Positions 8,203 through 16,029 of a stretch of DNA of 64,000 nt are shown in pieces; the first letter of the stretch is position 1; each line of letters starts with the position of its first letter. A model generated the notes under the pieces. It ran no database searches. It saw only the letters and a program-made list of their open reading frames with translations, and was not told the origin of the DNA. This DNA comes from Exiguobacterium sp. BMC-KP (GTDB lineage Bacteria > Bacillota > Bacilli > Exiguobacteriales > Exiguobacteriaceae), in the NCBI RefSeq assembly GCF_001275385.1, contig NZ_LGIW01000015.1:868001-932000 (forward strand), read 5' to 3'. The translations under genes and the position numbers were made by a program.

Positions 8203-9134
8203 CAATCTACGCTCCTTTTCCAATCTGGTCGTAATGCCTGGTTCAGCGACCGGATTCCCTGATGCAAGACGAGAATGAAGCCTGTCGTCAGCAAGATGTA
8301 TCCTTGGATTAGCGGATAATCACGTTGTAAAATCGCATCGACCATCAACTTCCCGACACCCGGATACGCGAACAGGACTTCAAGGACGACGACGCCTCCG
8401 GCAAGACTACCGAGCGTCAGACCAAATACGGATAGGACCGGTGGCATACTCCCTCGTAACGCATAACGCCAAAGGATCGTCCGCTCGGATATCCCACGCA
8501 TCCGAGCTAATTCGATGTACGGTTGGTTCAGTTCACGCCGTAAATTCAGTCGAATCAATGGGATATAGACGCTCGCAAGCGGAAAACCAAGTGAAAGTGC
8601 CGGGAGAACGAGTGACGTCATTCCCCCTCGTCCCATCACGGGAAGCCAGCCAAGGCGGACGGCAAACAGATCTACGAGTAACAGACCAATCCAAAAACCA
8701 GGTATCGCTGCACCAGTGACACTGACGATGTTTGCAAGTCGCACGACGTAGTCACTCGTTGTCAATGCACTGCCGATTCCAAGTGGTAACGCAATCAATA
8801 ACGCAATCGCAATTCCTCCGATTGCCAATTCTATCGTCACGAGATAACTCTCACGCAACATCTCGATTACCGGTCGACCCGTTTGCAATGAGTCTCCAAG
8901 CTGTAAGGTGAGGATGTCTTGCAGCCAACGAACGTATTGAACGAGCAACGGCTGATCGTATCCTAATTCACGGCGTGCGGCCTCGATTTGTTCGGGTGTT
9001 GCTGATAATTCATCGATATTTAATAACGTCAATACTGGATCTCCCGGTAATAAACGCAATAAACTAAAGCAACTAAACGTCATGATGAGCGTAAATAGAC
9101 TCAGCGATAACAAGCGCTTGACGATTGGATGCAT
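8202..9134 (-). CDS. ABC importer permease (NikB/DppB type)
   Basis: 310 residues, six membrane segments, with the family N-terminus (FSLLRLLPGDPV) and the EAA coupling loop LARMRGISERTILWRYALRG. The stop of the binding-protein gene and this ATG share a base (9134). It forms the membrane channel with the NikC-type protein; both belong to the nickel/opine/peptide class. Confidence 0.92.
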   Translation of the reverse strand: MHPIVKRLLSLSLFTLIMTFSCFSLLRLLPGDPVLTLLNIDELSATPEQIEAARRELGYDQPLLVQYVRWLQDILTLQLGDSLQTGRPVIEMLRESYLVTIELAIGGIAIALLIALPLGIGSALTTSDYVVRLANIVSVTGAAIPGFWIGLLLVDLFAVRLGWLPVMGRGGMTSLVLPALSLGFPLASVYIPLIRLNLRRELNQPYIELARMRGISERTILWRYALRGSMPPVLSVFGLTLGSLAGGVVVLEVLFAYPGVGKLMVDAILQRDYPLIQGYILLTTGFILVLHQGIRSLNQALRPDWKRSVD

Positions 9135-10651
9135 TACTCGTTTACCTGAAGTGTATTGGTGATCATATAGTACTCACTCTTCTCCGTTTTCCACCCTTTG
9201 ACACGTTTGCCGTCGTAAGCGACAAGCGTTGAAGGATGGAGCAAGAAGCTATTGTAGCGATTTTGATCGACATATCGTGCGATCTGCTCAGCAATGCGTG
9301 AACGCTCATCGACCTTAATCGTCCGGTTCAACGTCTCGATCTGTTTCGTCAAAACTGGATCCGAAACGCCACTGAAGTTCAGTCCTCCGTTTGGATGATA
9401 GGTCGCATTCAAGTAATACCCGGCATCGCCACGTGGAGCTGTCAGATTACTGTACGTCGCGATATCCCAGTCCCGGTTACTCGCCATGTATTCTTCTGGG
9501 ACATCGATCTGTTTAATTGTGATCGTTACGCCAATCTTTTTCGCGTCATCTTGAATGACTTGGGCGATCAACGGCAGGTCTGGTCGAGCCGCATACGTCA
9601 ATAAGGTCAGTTTTAAAGGACGACCGTCCTTTTGCATCCGTCCATTTTGTTTTGTATACCCGGCTTGTTTGAGCCATTCTTCAGGCGTCTTCTGGTCTTG
9701 TTGCGGATAATTCGGAGCAAATGGGAATGACGAGAGGAACGGACCACGCGCTGGCATCGCATATCCTTGGAGGACGTGATCGACGAGTTGCTTTCGATTG
9801 ATCAAAGCATCCATTGCCCGTCGGACTTCAAGCGATTGCATCGGACCGTTCGCGACATTCATCGTCAACTGATGGACACGGAACGTATCCGTCGCTTGGA
9901 CTGTCAACCCTTCAGACTTCAATTGCTTGACACTCTCGATTTCCGGACGATAGACGATGTCCGCCTGTCCGGCACGCAAAGCGTTCGTCCGTGCGCCAGC
10001 ATCTTCGTTAAAAACAAAATCAACGGAATCAAGTTTCGCTTGTTCTTGCCAGTAGGATGTAAAACGTTTTAACTCGACTTTTGTTCCCGGAGCGAACCGC
10101 TCGACTTGGAACGGTCCAGTTCCCATCGGTTCCTTCGTTACCCCGCTCGCTTCCGTGTCGATGATTGCTGTGTTCGGATTGACAAGTTCCGAGATGAACT
10201 CCGGATAAGTCGACTTCGTTTGGATGAGCACATCTGGTCCATCCGTTTTGATCGTCTCGATGTTCAAAGCATTTTTGACACCTGGATTTTCGTCGATCGA
10301 GCGTTCGAGAGACGATTTGACGGCCGCAGCATCAAGTCGTTTCCCGTTATGGAACGTCACGTCTTTCTGTAAGACGATCCGCCACGTTCGCTTTCCTTCG
10401 TAGGACCAACTCTTCGCAAGCCACGGTTCGACCGTCAATCGTTCGTCATCGAGACGGACGAGCGTCTCCGTCACCCCCGCGCGAAGCGGAACATAACTGC
10501 TGTCCCGATGCGGATCGAGTGATTGTGTCGCGAAGTTATAGACGAACGTCAAATGGTTTTGCTCTTGTGGCGTATCAGAGGAGGCACAACCGGCAAGTGT
10601 CAATCCGAGGAAGACACTACCGATGAGGCTCGCTGTTTTATATGTAGACAT
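9134..10651 (-). CDS. Substrate-binding lipoprotein of a nickel/metallophore-type ABC importer
   Basis: 505 residues of SBP family 5 (NikA/CntA/OppA). Signal peptide 1-21 with lipobox LAGC (Cys22), so it is anchored outside the membrane. Family signatures include LVRLDDERLTVEPWLAKSW near the N-terminus and VTFHNGKRLDAAAVKSSLERS. First gene of the operon binding protein-permease-permease-ATPase-ATPase-MATE. Its promoter holds two Zur-like boxes, so the ligand is probably zinc or a zinc-chelator complex rather than peptide (inference). GGTGGAG precedes the ATG. NikA- and OppA-type ligands cannot be told apart from sequence alone. Confidence 0.9.
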   Translation of the reverse strand: MSTYKTASLIGSVFLGLTLAGCASSDTPQEQNHLTFVYNFATQSLDPHRDSSYVPLRAGVTETLVRLDDERLTVEPWLAKSWSYEGKRTWRIVLQKDVTFHNGKRLDAAAVKSSLERSIDENPGVKNALNIETIKTDGPDVLIQTKSTYPEFISELVNPNTAIIDTEASGVTKEPMGTGPFQVERFAPGTKVELKRFTSYWQEQAKLDSVDFVFNEDAGARTNALRAGQADIVYRPEIESVKQLKSEGLTVQATDTFRVHQLTMNVANGPMQSLEVRRAMDALINRKQLVDHVLQGYAMPARGPFLSSFPFAPNYPQQDQKTPEEWLKQAGYTKQNGRMQKDGRPLKLTLLTYAARPDLPLIAQVIQDDAKKIGVTITIKQIDVPEEYMASNRDWDIATYSNLTAPRGDAGYYLNATYHPNGGLNFSGVSDPVLTKQIETLNRTIKVDERSRIAEQIARYVDQNRYNSFLLHPSTLVAYDGKRVKGWKTEKSEYYMITNTLQVNE

Positions 10652-10668
10652 TGTTCTCCACCTTTAAT

Positions 10669-10683
10669 TCGGAATAATTACGT
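10669..10683. promoter_or_regulatory. Zur-like box A
   Basis: TCGGAATAATTACGT, 13 of 15 matches to the Bacillus Zur box TCGTAATnATTACGA. It lies just downstream of the -10, around the expected transcription start of the importer operon. Confidence 0.7.
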
Positions 10684-10688
10684 TTTAC

Positions 10689-10717
10689 ATCATATCGTAA
10701 TGATTCCGATTTAACAA
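10689..10717 (-). promoter_or_regulatory. Sigma-A promoter of the importer operon
   Basis: On the minus strand: -35 TTGTTA (10712-10717), 17-bp spacer, -10 TATGAT (10689-10694). Zur-like box B fills the spacer. Confidence 0.8.
10695..10709. promoter_or_regulatory. Zur-like box B
   Basis: TCGTAATGATTCCGA, 14 of 15 matches to the Zur consensus, flanked by A and T as in the longer consensus. It sits between -35 and -10, where a bound repressor would block RNA polymerase. Fur (TGATAATnATTATCA) and PerR boxes fit worse because of the CG pairs. Confidence 0.78.
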
Positions 10718-10751
10718 GCGTCTTTTCTATTTCTCGATAGTGATAACGTCA

Positions 10752-10802
10752 TTTAAAAATACCGAATCAACAACAAGCGAACAGCTCGTGTGATTCGGTA
10801 TC
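10752..10802 (-). terminator. Terminator of the chemoreceptor gene
   Basis: ATACCGAATCA / TGATTCGGTAT stem; read on the minus strand it ends in TTTTTAAAT. It separates the chemoreceptor gene from the importer promoter. Confidence 0.8.
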
Positions 10803-10810
10803 GATGTGTG

Positions 10811-11725
10811 TCACAAAACATTGACGAATTGTTTTGCCTGACGCTCGAGTTGTTTCGCTGAATCAGCCAACTGATCGAACTCACTGACCGTATGCTCGAG
10901 TTGACCCGTACTGTCCTTGACCTTAGACGAAATCCGCTCGATGCTGTGCGAGACGTCCTCGATCCGCTCGACGATTCCCTCAATATTTTCCTTAATCTCC
11001 CCGATTGAATGTGAGACCTTGTTCGACAGATTCCGGACTTCGGTCGCGACGACATCGAACCCGCGCCCATGTTCACCAGCACGTGCTGCCTCGATCGCAG
11101 CATTTAAGGCGAGCAGATTTGTTTGTGCGGCGATATCACGGATCGTTTTGACGATGTCAGTGATCGAGTTCGCATCTTTACGCAAGGCAACTAGACTCGA
11201 CAAGTTCTCAATAGACTCCGCCTCGACTTGTTGAACGGTCGCAAGGACATTTAAACCATCTTGTCGACCACTTTCCGATTTGACCGTTAAAAATGCTGAG
11301 GTTTCGTTGAGCTCAGCCGCCATTCGTAACACGTCCTGCTGGCGAATCGTGATGTCCGATGCAATTTTCGAGACCCCTACGACCCGTCGTCCGTCATCGG
11401 AGTAAATCGGCATATACGTTGCTTCGAGCCACTTCTGTTGTCCGTCAGCAGCACGGCGTTCAATCTTATCCTGATACGTGATGCCTTGCATCAATTTTCG
11501 CCAAAACACCTCGTAATCTGGACTATTCACATACTCTGGAAAACAAAGATCACGGTGATACTTACCAATTAGTTCTTTTACCTTATATCCCATTGTTCTA
11601 GCAAATAGTTCATTCACGTACGCGACCTTCCGTCGATCATCAAAACGAATGATCGCTAGATTTTGTTCGATTGCCCGGATGACTTGTGTGTCGGTGACCT
11701 GTGTTGCTTGCTCATGCATCGACAT
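10811..11725 (-). CDS. Soluble PAS-domain chemotaxis transducer
   Basis: 304 residues without membrane segments. A PAS domain with its C-terminal motif covers about 15-130 ([23 protein letters not shown] ending in [10 protein letters not shown]). The MCP signalling hairpin follows, with the conserved tip [19 protein letters not shown]. It should work with CheA/CheW as a cytoplasmic sensor, perhaps of redox or energy state, but the PAS ligand is unknown. The signalling domain is short and there is no C-terminal CheR-docking peptide. GGAGG lies 7 bases before the ATG. Monocistronic. Confidence 0.9.
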   Translation of the reverse strand: MSMHEQATQVTDTQVIRAIEQNLAIIRFDDRRKVAYVNELFARTMGYKVKELIGKYHRDLCFPEYVNSPDYEVFWRKLMQGITYQDKIERRAADGQQKWLEATYMPIYSDDGRRVVGVSKIASDITIRQQDVLRMAAELNETSAFLTVKSESGRQDGLNVLATVQQVEAESIENLSSLVALRKDANSITDIVKTIRDIAAQTNLLALNAAIEAARAGEHGRGFDVVATEVRNLSNKVSHSIGEIKENIEGIVERIEDVSHSIERISSKVKDSTGQLEHTVSEFDQLADSAKQLERQAKQFVNVL

Positions 11726-11838
11726 GCCGATTCCTCCCTGGATTCAAACTAAGGTTTGTTCACCTATTGTAATATTATCCCTTATATCGACAAGTTCCTG
11801 CTATTTTAAACTGCAATCTAGTAAACAAGATATTTAAT

Positions 11839-12597
11839 TCAATATGCACTCCATCCACCGTCGGCAACGACAATCGCACCGTTGATAAAGCTTGCTTCAT
11901 CGGACACGAGGAATAATGCCAATTTTGCGACCTCATCCGGATGACCGGCACGGGGATTGAGTCCCATACCAAGCATCGCTCGTCCCATTCCGAATTCGTT
12001 TAGATTCGTCATCGATTGCCCGATGTTCGTCTCGACGGCTCCGGGTGCGATTCCGTTACACCGGATTCCTTCTCCAGCATAAAAGAAGGCAGTATTTTTC
12101 GTCAGACCGATGACGGCATGTTTGGATGCCGTATATGCCGCTCCTGCTCGGGCACCATTCAGACCACCGATTGAGATATTATTCAGAATCACGCCACCTC
12201 CGACTTCTTTAAAGTGTTTGACCGCTTCACGCATCAGACGCATCGTTCCCGTCGTATTGACTGCAAGGACATGATCCCAGCGTTCATCCGAGATGTCTGC
12301 CACGCCTTCCATCCCGTCCATGATCCCAGCATTATTGACGAGAACGTCCAGTTGTCCATAAGCATCAAGTGCTTGTTTAATGAGTTCTCCTGCTGCGCTA
12401 GACTTGGCGATATCGCTTACAACAGCAATCGCTTCTCCACCTGCTTCCTTGATTTCGGTAGCGACTCGTTCGACGGTTTCTAATCGAATGTCCGCTGCAA
12501 CGACCCGTGCGCCTTCTTGTGCAAACAATTTTGCCATGGCTTCACCCATTCCAGAACCAGCACCCGTGATGATGATCGTTTTTCCTGTTAGTCGCAT
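11839..12597 (-). CDS. SDR-family oxidoreductase
   Basis: 252 residues, a classical short-chain dehydrogenase: cofactor loop TGAGSGMG, structural NNAG, catalytic serine in ISIGG, and YTASK (YxxxK). Asp in VVAADIR after strand 2 suggests NAD(H) preference. The C-terminal FINGAIVVADGGWSAY is typical. Substrate unknown. Monocistronic, AGGATG-type site upstream. Confidence 0.9.
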   Translation of the reverse strand: MRLTGKTIIITGAGSGMGEAMAKLFAQEGARVVAADIRLETVERVATEIKEAGGEAIAVVSDIAKSSAAGELIKQALDAYGQLDVLVNNAGIMDGMEGVADISDERWDHVLAVNTTGTMRLMREAVKHFKEVGGGVILNNISIGGLNGARAGAAYTASKHAVIGLTKNTAFFYAGEGIRCNGIAPGAVETNIGQSMTNLNEFGMGRAMLGMGLNPRAGHPDEVAKLALFLVSDEASFINGAIVVADGGWSAY

Positions 12598-12681
12598 CGT
12601 GAATCATCCTTTCGTCTATCGTGATACTAATCTATTCCCGTTCTCATCATCAAATGTATCAAACGTCATGTCGATTCGATG

Positions 12682-12709
12682 AAAAAAGACCCGACGATTT
12701 CGTCAGGTC
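12682..12709 (-). terminator. Terminator
   Basis: Hairpin with CGACG / CGTC core and flanking GACC / GGTC, ending on the minus strand in TCTTTTTTC; it follows the broken CPCC gene. Confidence 0.75.
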
Positions 12710-13040
12710 CTATAACAAGTACGTTGCAATTGGTTCATCGCGACTTCAGCACGTAGTCGCCGTCCGATTTTCACCGATGCTTGGAACTTACTCGGATCAA
12801 ATAATCTAAAGCGACTATTAATCCAGTCTTGTCGATAGATCATGTGCGATTATCTAACGATTTCTTCATCTGACACTGTTCCATGTTTATTTCAGCACAG
12901 TCGAAATCATCCACACCAAACTCGAAACCACAACATGAACAAATTTCGTTACTCCCAGCATAGTGTTCATAATATGGCGGATCATCGAGTTCATCAAATC
13001 CACATACGGGACAGAGATAATGCGAATCGTTTTGTTTCAA
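12703..13040 (-). pseudogene. CPCC-family cysteine-rich protein, frameshifted
   Basis: The N-terminal half is intact and matches the 104-residue gene at 28840 (CPVCGFDELDDPPYYEHYAG..ICSCCGFEFGVDD), with two CxxC pairs that probably bind zinc. The frame then drifts and stops at 12840. Homology resumes in another frame (AHDL, then YRQDWINSRFRLFDPSKF) and ends at 12703. At least two small indels are needed. A 66-residue N-terminal product could still be made. Function of the family is unknown. Confidence 0.75.
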
Positions 13041-13137
13041 AGATGCATCCCCTTTTCAAACAATGATCAAGCTTATATATCTATCGTACCTCATTCATCC
13101 ACCACTTTTAAATATTACGTCATTTTTTTACATACAT

Positions 13138-13170
13138 GAAAAAAGACCCGACGATTTCCGTCGGATCCTT
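13138..13170 (-). terminator. Terminator of the asp23 operon
   Basis: CCGACG / CGTCGG stem with an ATTTC loop region, ending on the minus strand in GTCTTTTTTC. Its arms resemble the hairpin at 12682-12709. Confidence 0.85.
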
Positions 13171-13178
13171 CGACTTGC

Positions 13179-13616
13179 TTATTGTAGTTCGCGGCTTTTT
13201 TCTTCTTGCTCGTTGTTCGATTTATTTTTCGCTTCGAACTCCGCACGTGTCATGACGTCCTCGACATGCATGTTCACTTCGACGACTTCAAGACCTGTCA
13301 TGTCACTGATCGATTTTTTGATTTTAGCGACTGTCTCTTGGAAAATCGACGGAATATTTTTGCCGTATTCGACGATGACTTTCAAATCAAGTGCCACTTG
13401 ACGTTCCCCGACTTCGGCACCGATTCCTTTTGTAATGTCTTCCGTGCTCCGGAGACGATCCGTCAGTCCACTCATGAATCCACCACTCATTGACAAGATG
13501 CCTGTCACTTCATTCGACGCGATCCCTGCGATTTTTTTGATGACTTGATCTTCGAACGTCAATTTATTCTCGCGTACCACTTCGTTTTCAGTTGTTGTGT
13601 TTACTTCGTTTGCCAT
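13179..13616 (-). CDS. asp23: Asp23/Gls24-family envelope stress protein
   Basis: 145 residues. The Asp23 domain spans about 17-125: LTFEDQVIKKIAGIASNEVTGILSM, GERQVALDLKVIVEYGKNIP, MTGLEVVEVNMHVEDV. In Staphylococcus aureus Asp23 is abundant, sigma-B dependent and tethered to the membrane by AmaP. The charged C-terminal tail is variable in the family. It is third in the amaP-DUF2273-asp23 order, as in S. aureus, with AAGGAGAG upstream. Confidence 0.92.
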   Translation of the reverse strand: MANEVNTTTENEVVRENKLTFEDQVIKKIAGIASNEVTGILSMSGGFMSGLTDRLRSTEDITKGIGAEVGERQVALDLKVIVEYGKNIPSIFQETVAKIKKSISDMTGLEVVEVNMHVEDVMTRAEFEAKNKSNNEQEEKSRELQ

Positions 13617-13658
13617 TTGAAATCTCTCCTTTTGAATGTTTAGTAAATTATATATGAA

Positions 13659-13865
13659 TCAGTCCCGTTGAAAGAACTGAATCCACCCTTCAATATCGAG
13701 CGCACCATCGCGCCACTTTCCAATTAAAAATCCAATCGCTGCGAAGGCGACGATAAGGATTGTCGGACCAAAGCCAATCGTCAAGAATAAGATGGCGAGG
13801 ATCAGACCGGCAAGTCCCCCGATCAGTCGGAACCGATACGGATAGAGTGCTTCTCTTGTCTTCAT
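13659..13865 (-). CDS. DUF2273 small membrane protein
   Basis: 68 residues with two adjacent hydrophobic segments (about 13-31 and 33-48) and the DUF2273 ending GKWRDGALDIEGWIQFF. This family is a standard neighbour of amaP and asp23; its role is unknown but it probably joins the Asp23 membrane complex. AGGAGG precedes the ATG. Confidence 0.9.
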   Translation of the reverse strand: MKTREALYPYRFRLIGGLAGLILAILFLTIGFGPTILIVAFAAIGFLIGKWRDGALDIEGWIQFFQRD

Positions 13866-13880
13866 ATTCCCGCTCCTCCT

Positions 13881-14423
13881 TTAGACGACACGTTCCGATG
13901 TTTTCGTTTTCGTGTCACTAATCGTGACTTTCGTACTCGTTACCGGCAACTCAAGTAAAGATTCGACAGCTTGTTTAGCTCGTTCTTGAATATCCTTCGC
14001 AATCGTCGGTAAACCCTCTTGTCCAAAGACCGAGCAGTCGACTTTTAGGGCGACCGTCTCTTTTTTCGAATGAATGTCGGCATGAACACGCGGTGTTCGT
14101 ACGCCACCGATTCCACGAATCGACTCTAATGCCGTCCGTTCGATCGTTTCCTTCGAAATTGTGATTGTTCCGTCACCTGTTTGAATCAACAGACGTTGAC
14201 CTTTCGAGCGGCTAAATAGTCCTGTGAATAATAGAATGACGAATACGAATGCTAAAAATCCTCCAATAGATAGAACGGTATAGCTATACCATTGCTGATC
14301 CTGCCACTGCTCGATTAACGAACTAAGGCGTGGAACATCATACACACCGAGCACAAGCAGCCCGACACTGATTAGTCCGAGTATGCCTATGATGACGAGT
14401 AAGAATCGATTGAACCCATTCAT
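13881..14423 (-). CDS. amaP: Alkaline shock response membrane anchor AmaP
   Basis: 180 residues from ATG 14423 (AAAGGAGAGG upstream); the frame's earlier start at 14459 has no site. Two N-terminal membrane segments (about 6-26 and 50-70) are followed by an Asp23-like cytoplasmic domain (ITISKETIERTALESIRGIGGV...VALKVDCSVFGQEGLP). AmaP anchors Asp23 at the membrane. First gene of the operon, behind the sigma-B-type promoter at 14503-14527. Confidence 0.9.
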   Translation of the reverse strand: MNGFNRFLLVIIGILGLISVGLLVLGVYDVPRLSSLIEQWQDQQWYSYTVLSIGGFLAFVFVILLFTGLFSRSKGQRLLIQTGDGTITISKETIERTALESIRGIGGVRTPRVHADIHSKKETVALKVDCSVFGQEGLPTIAKDIQERAKQAVESLLELPVTSTKVTISDTKTKTSERVV

Positions 14424-14502
14424 CTGCACCTCTCCTTTACAATTGTTATCTTCTTTCACCTAGGTGATTCAACACATGAAATATTATGTGTATGATGTGT
14501 TT

Positions 14503-14527
14503 ATTCCCGTTCATTCGAACCCGAAAC
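14503..14527 (-). promoter_or_regulatory. Sigma-B-type promoter of amaP-asp23
   Basis: On the minus strand, GTTTCG (14522-14527), 13-bp spacer, GGGAAT (14503-14508); sigma-B consensus is about GTTTAA-N12-15-GGGWAW. It lies 80 bases upstream of amaP. Confidence 0.75.
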
Positions 14528-14616
14528 ATTTAAATACACTTTTGTTAAAATGTTCATATATTCTGATTATTCAGACTAAATAAGTCGAAACTAGTGCCTT
14601 ATTTACTATATTTCAC

Positions 14617-14650
14617 GAAAAAAGACCTCTTCCAACTTAAAAAGAGGTCA
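14617..14650 (-). terminator. Terminator
   Basis: GACCTCTT / AAGAGGTC stem ending on the minus strand in TTTTTTC; it closes the gene at 14707-15150. The rest of 14528-14706 holds no gene I can support. Confidence 0.85.
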
Positions 14651-14706
14651 ACGATCGTTTTATTTATCATTAAACATACATTTCGTCAATATGTTTTTTT
14701 CGTTAT

Positions 14707-15150
14707 TCATTTCACATCAATTGGAAAGGCAAAATCACCGTTCCCTTCTTTCCAATCGGCTGTAATCTGATAGACATACTTTCCGGAAGTTGAAGGAAGT
14801 GTGATCTGCCTAGTCTTCTTATATGTTTTCATCTCTTTATGATCTTTGACCGACCATAAGACAATCGTGACAGACTTCGGAGCTGGTTCCTCTTCAAAAC
14901 GAATCGTCAATCGATCTTCAGGATTTGCTTGCGTACTCGGATCGCCTTTTACTAAATCGACGGCTTCCGACTTCGTATCAGCTACTTCTCCACGAAACAT
15001 TCCTGACCAACTATAGGTGCCGGTATATACCTTCACCTCCCGATCTTCGATGGTCGCGGTAGGTTCAGGTGGTTGATGCCGAAATGGATCAAGTGATAAA
15101 AACCATCCGATTGCAATCACGATCAATCCAATAAAGAGATACCGTTTCAT
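14707..15150 (-). CDS. Membrane-anchored hypothetical protein
   Basis: 147 residues from ATG 15150 (GGAGG 7 bases upstream); a TTG two codons earlier is less likely. One N-terminal membrane segment (3-19) and an extracytoplasmic beta-rich domain (VKVYTGTYSWSG...LPSTSGKYVYQITADWKEGNGDFAFPIDV) resembling small exported Bacillus proteins of unknown role. No cysteine, so not a lipoprotein. Monocistronic. Confidence 0.7.
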   Translation of the reverse strand: MKRYLFIGLIVIAIGWFLSLDPFRHQPPEPTATIEDREVKVYTGTYSWSGMFRGEVADTKSEAVDLVKGDPSTQANPEDRLTIRFEEEPAPKSVTIVLWSVKDHKEMKTYKKTRQITLPSTSGKYVYQITADWKEGNGDFAFPIDVK

Positions 15151-15235
15151 GAACAAACCTCCTATACGATGTTTTTAAATCAATAAAAGCGGCAATACCT
15201 CTCAAGGAGTACGTTATTTAGAAGGAGGAGTTCAG

Positions 15236-15964
15236 ATGATTCAAGATAAAGTCGTCATCATTACAGGGGCATCAAGCGGTATTGGGGAAGCAACAGCGAA
15301 AGAACTTGCGAAACAAGGTGCAAAACTTGTTCTTGCTGCACGCCGGGAAGATCGTTTGCAAGAACTCGTCAAAGCGGTTGAAGCGGAAGGTGGTCAAGCC
15401 GTTTATCAATTGACGGACGTCACCGACCGTGAGCAAGTCGATGCACTCGCTAAACTTGCGAAAGACAAGTTTGGCTCAGTTGATGTCATCGTCAACAACG
15501 CTGGATTGATGCCACTATCACACCTCCATAAAAATCAGCAGGACGAATGGAACACAATGGTCGACGTCAACATTAAAGGTGTCCTTCACGGAATTGGAGC
15601 AGTCCTCCCGTATATGCGCGATCAAAAAAGCGGTCACGTCATCAACATCTCGTCCGTTGCAGGTCATGAAGTCATGCCGTCGAGTGCCGTCTATAGCGGG
15701 ACGAAATTCGCCGTTCGCGCGATCACGGAAGGTCTTCGTAAGGAAGAATCGGTCGATAATCATATCCGTGCAACGATCATCTCACCGGGAGCGGTCGATA
15801 CGGAATTGAAAGACCATATCTCGGATGAAGAGATTAAACAAGGGATCGGTGACTTGAAAGCCATCGATGCAAGCGCAATTGCGCGTGCCATCGCCTATGC
15901 TATTAACGAACCAGAGGATGTCGCGATCAACGAAATCTTGATTCGTCCGACAGCGCAACGTTAA
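15236..15964 (+). CDS. SDR-family NADP-type oxidoreductase
   Basis: 242 residues. Cofactor loop TGASSGIG, basic ARREDR after strand 2 (NADP preference), NNAG, catalytic S in NISSVAG, and YSGTK. Closest in style to the YdfG-like branch with broad 3-hydroxy acid or aldehyde substrates, though the actual substrate is unknown. AAGGAGGAG precedes the ATG. Monocistronic, closed by a strong terminator. Confidence 0.92.
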   Translation: MIQDKVVIITGASSGIGEATAKELAKQGAKLVLAARREDRLQELVKAVEAEGGQAVYQLTDVTDREQVDALAKLAKDKFGSVDVIVNNAGLMPLSHLHKNQQDEWNTMVDVNIKGVLHGIGAVLPYMRDQKSGHVINISSVAGHEVMPSSAVYSGTKFAVRAITEGLRKEESVDNHIRATIISPGAVDTELKDHISDEEIKQGIGDLKAIDASAIARAIAYAINEPEDVAINEILIRPTAQR

Positions 15965-15982
15965 TTGAATGAAGACTTGTAG

Positions 15983-16024
15983 ACAGGACCCCTCATTAGC
16001 AAAACAGCTAACGAGGGGTCCTGT
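15983..16024. terminator. Bidirectional terminator
   Basis: Perfect 12-bp stem ACAGGACCCCTC / GAGGGGTCCTGT between convergent genes. Confidence 0.9.
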
Positions 16025-16029
16025 TATGT

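Noticed and set aside
10669-10709. Fur or PerR boxes instead of Zur
   Set aside because: Both sites keep CGTAAT-N-ATTCCG; Fur and PerR boxes lack the CG steps and match fewer positions.
12678-13170. Two similar GACCCGACG hairpins that could suggest a repeat family or CRISPR remnant
   Set aside because: Each is a normal terminator with a T run directly after a minus-strand gene; there are only two copies and no spacer structure.
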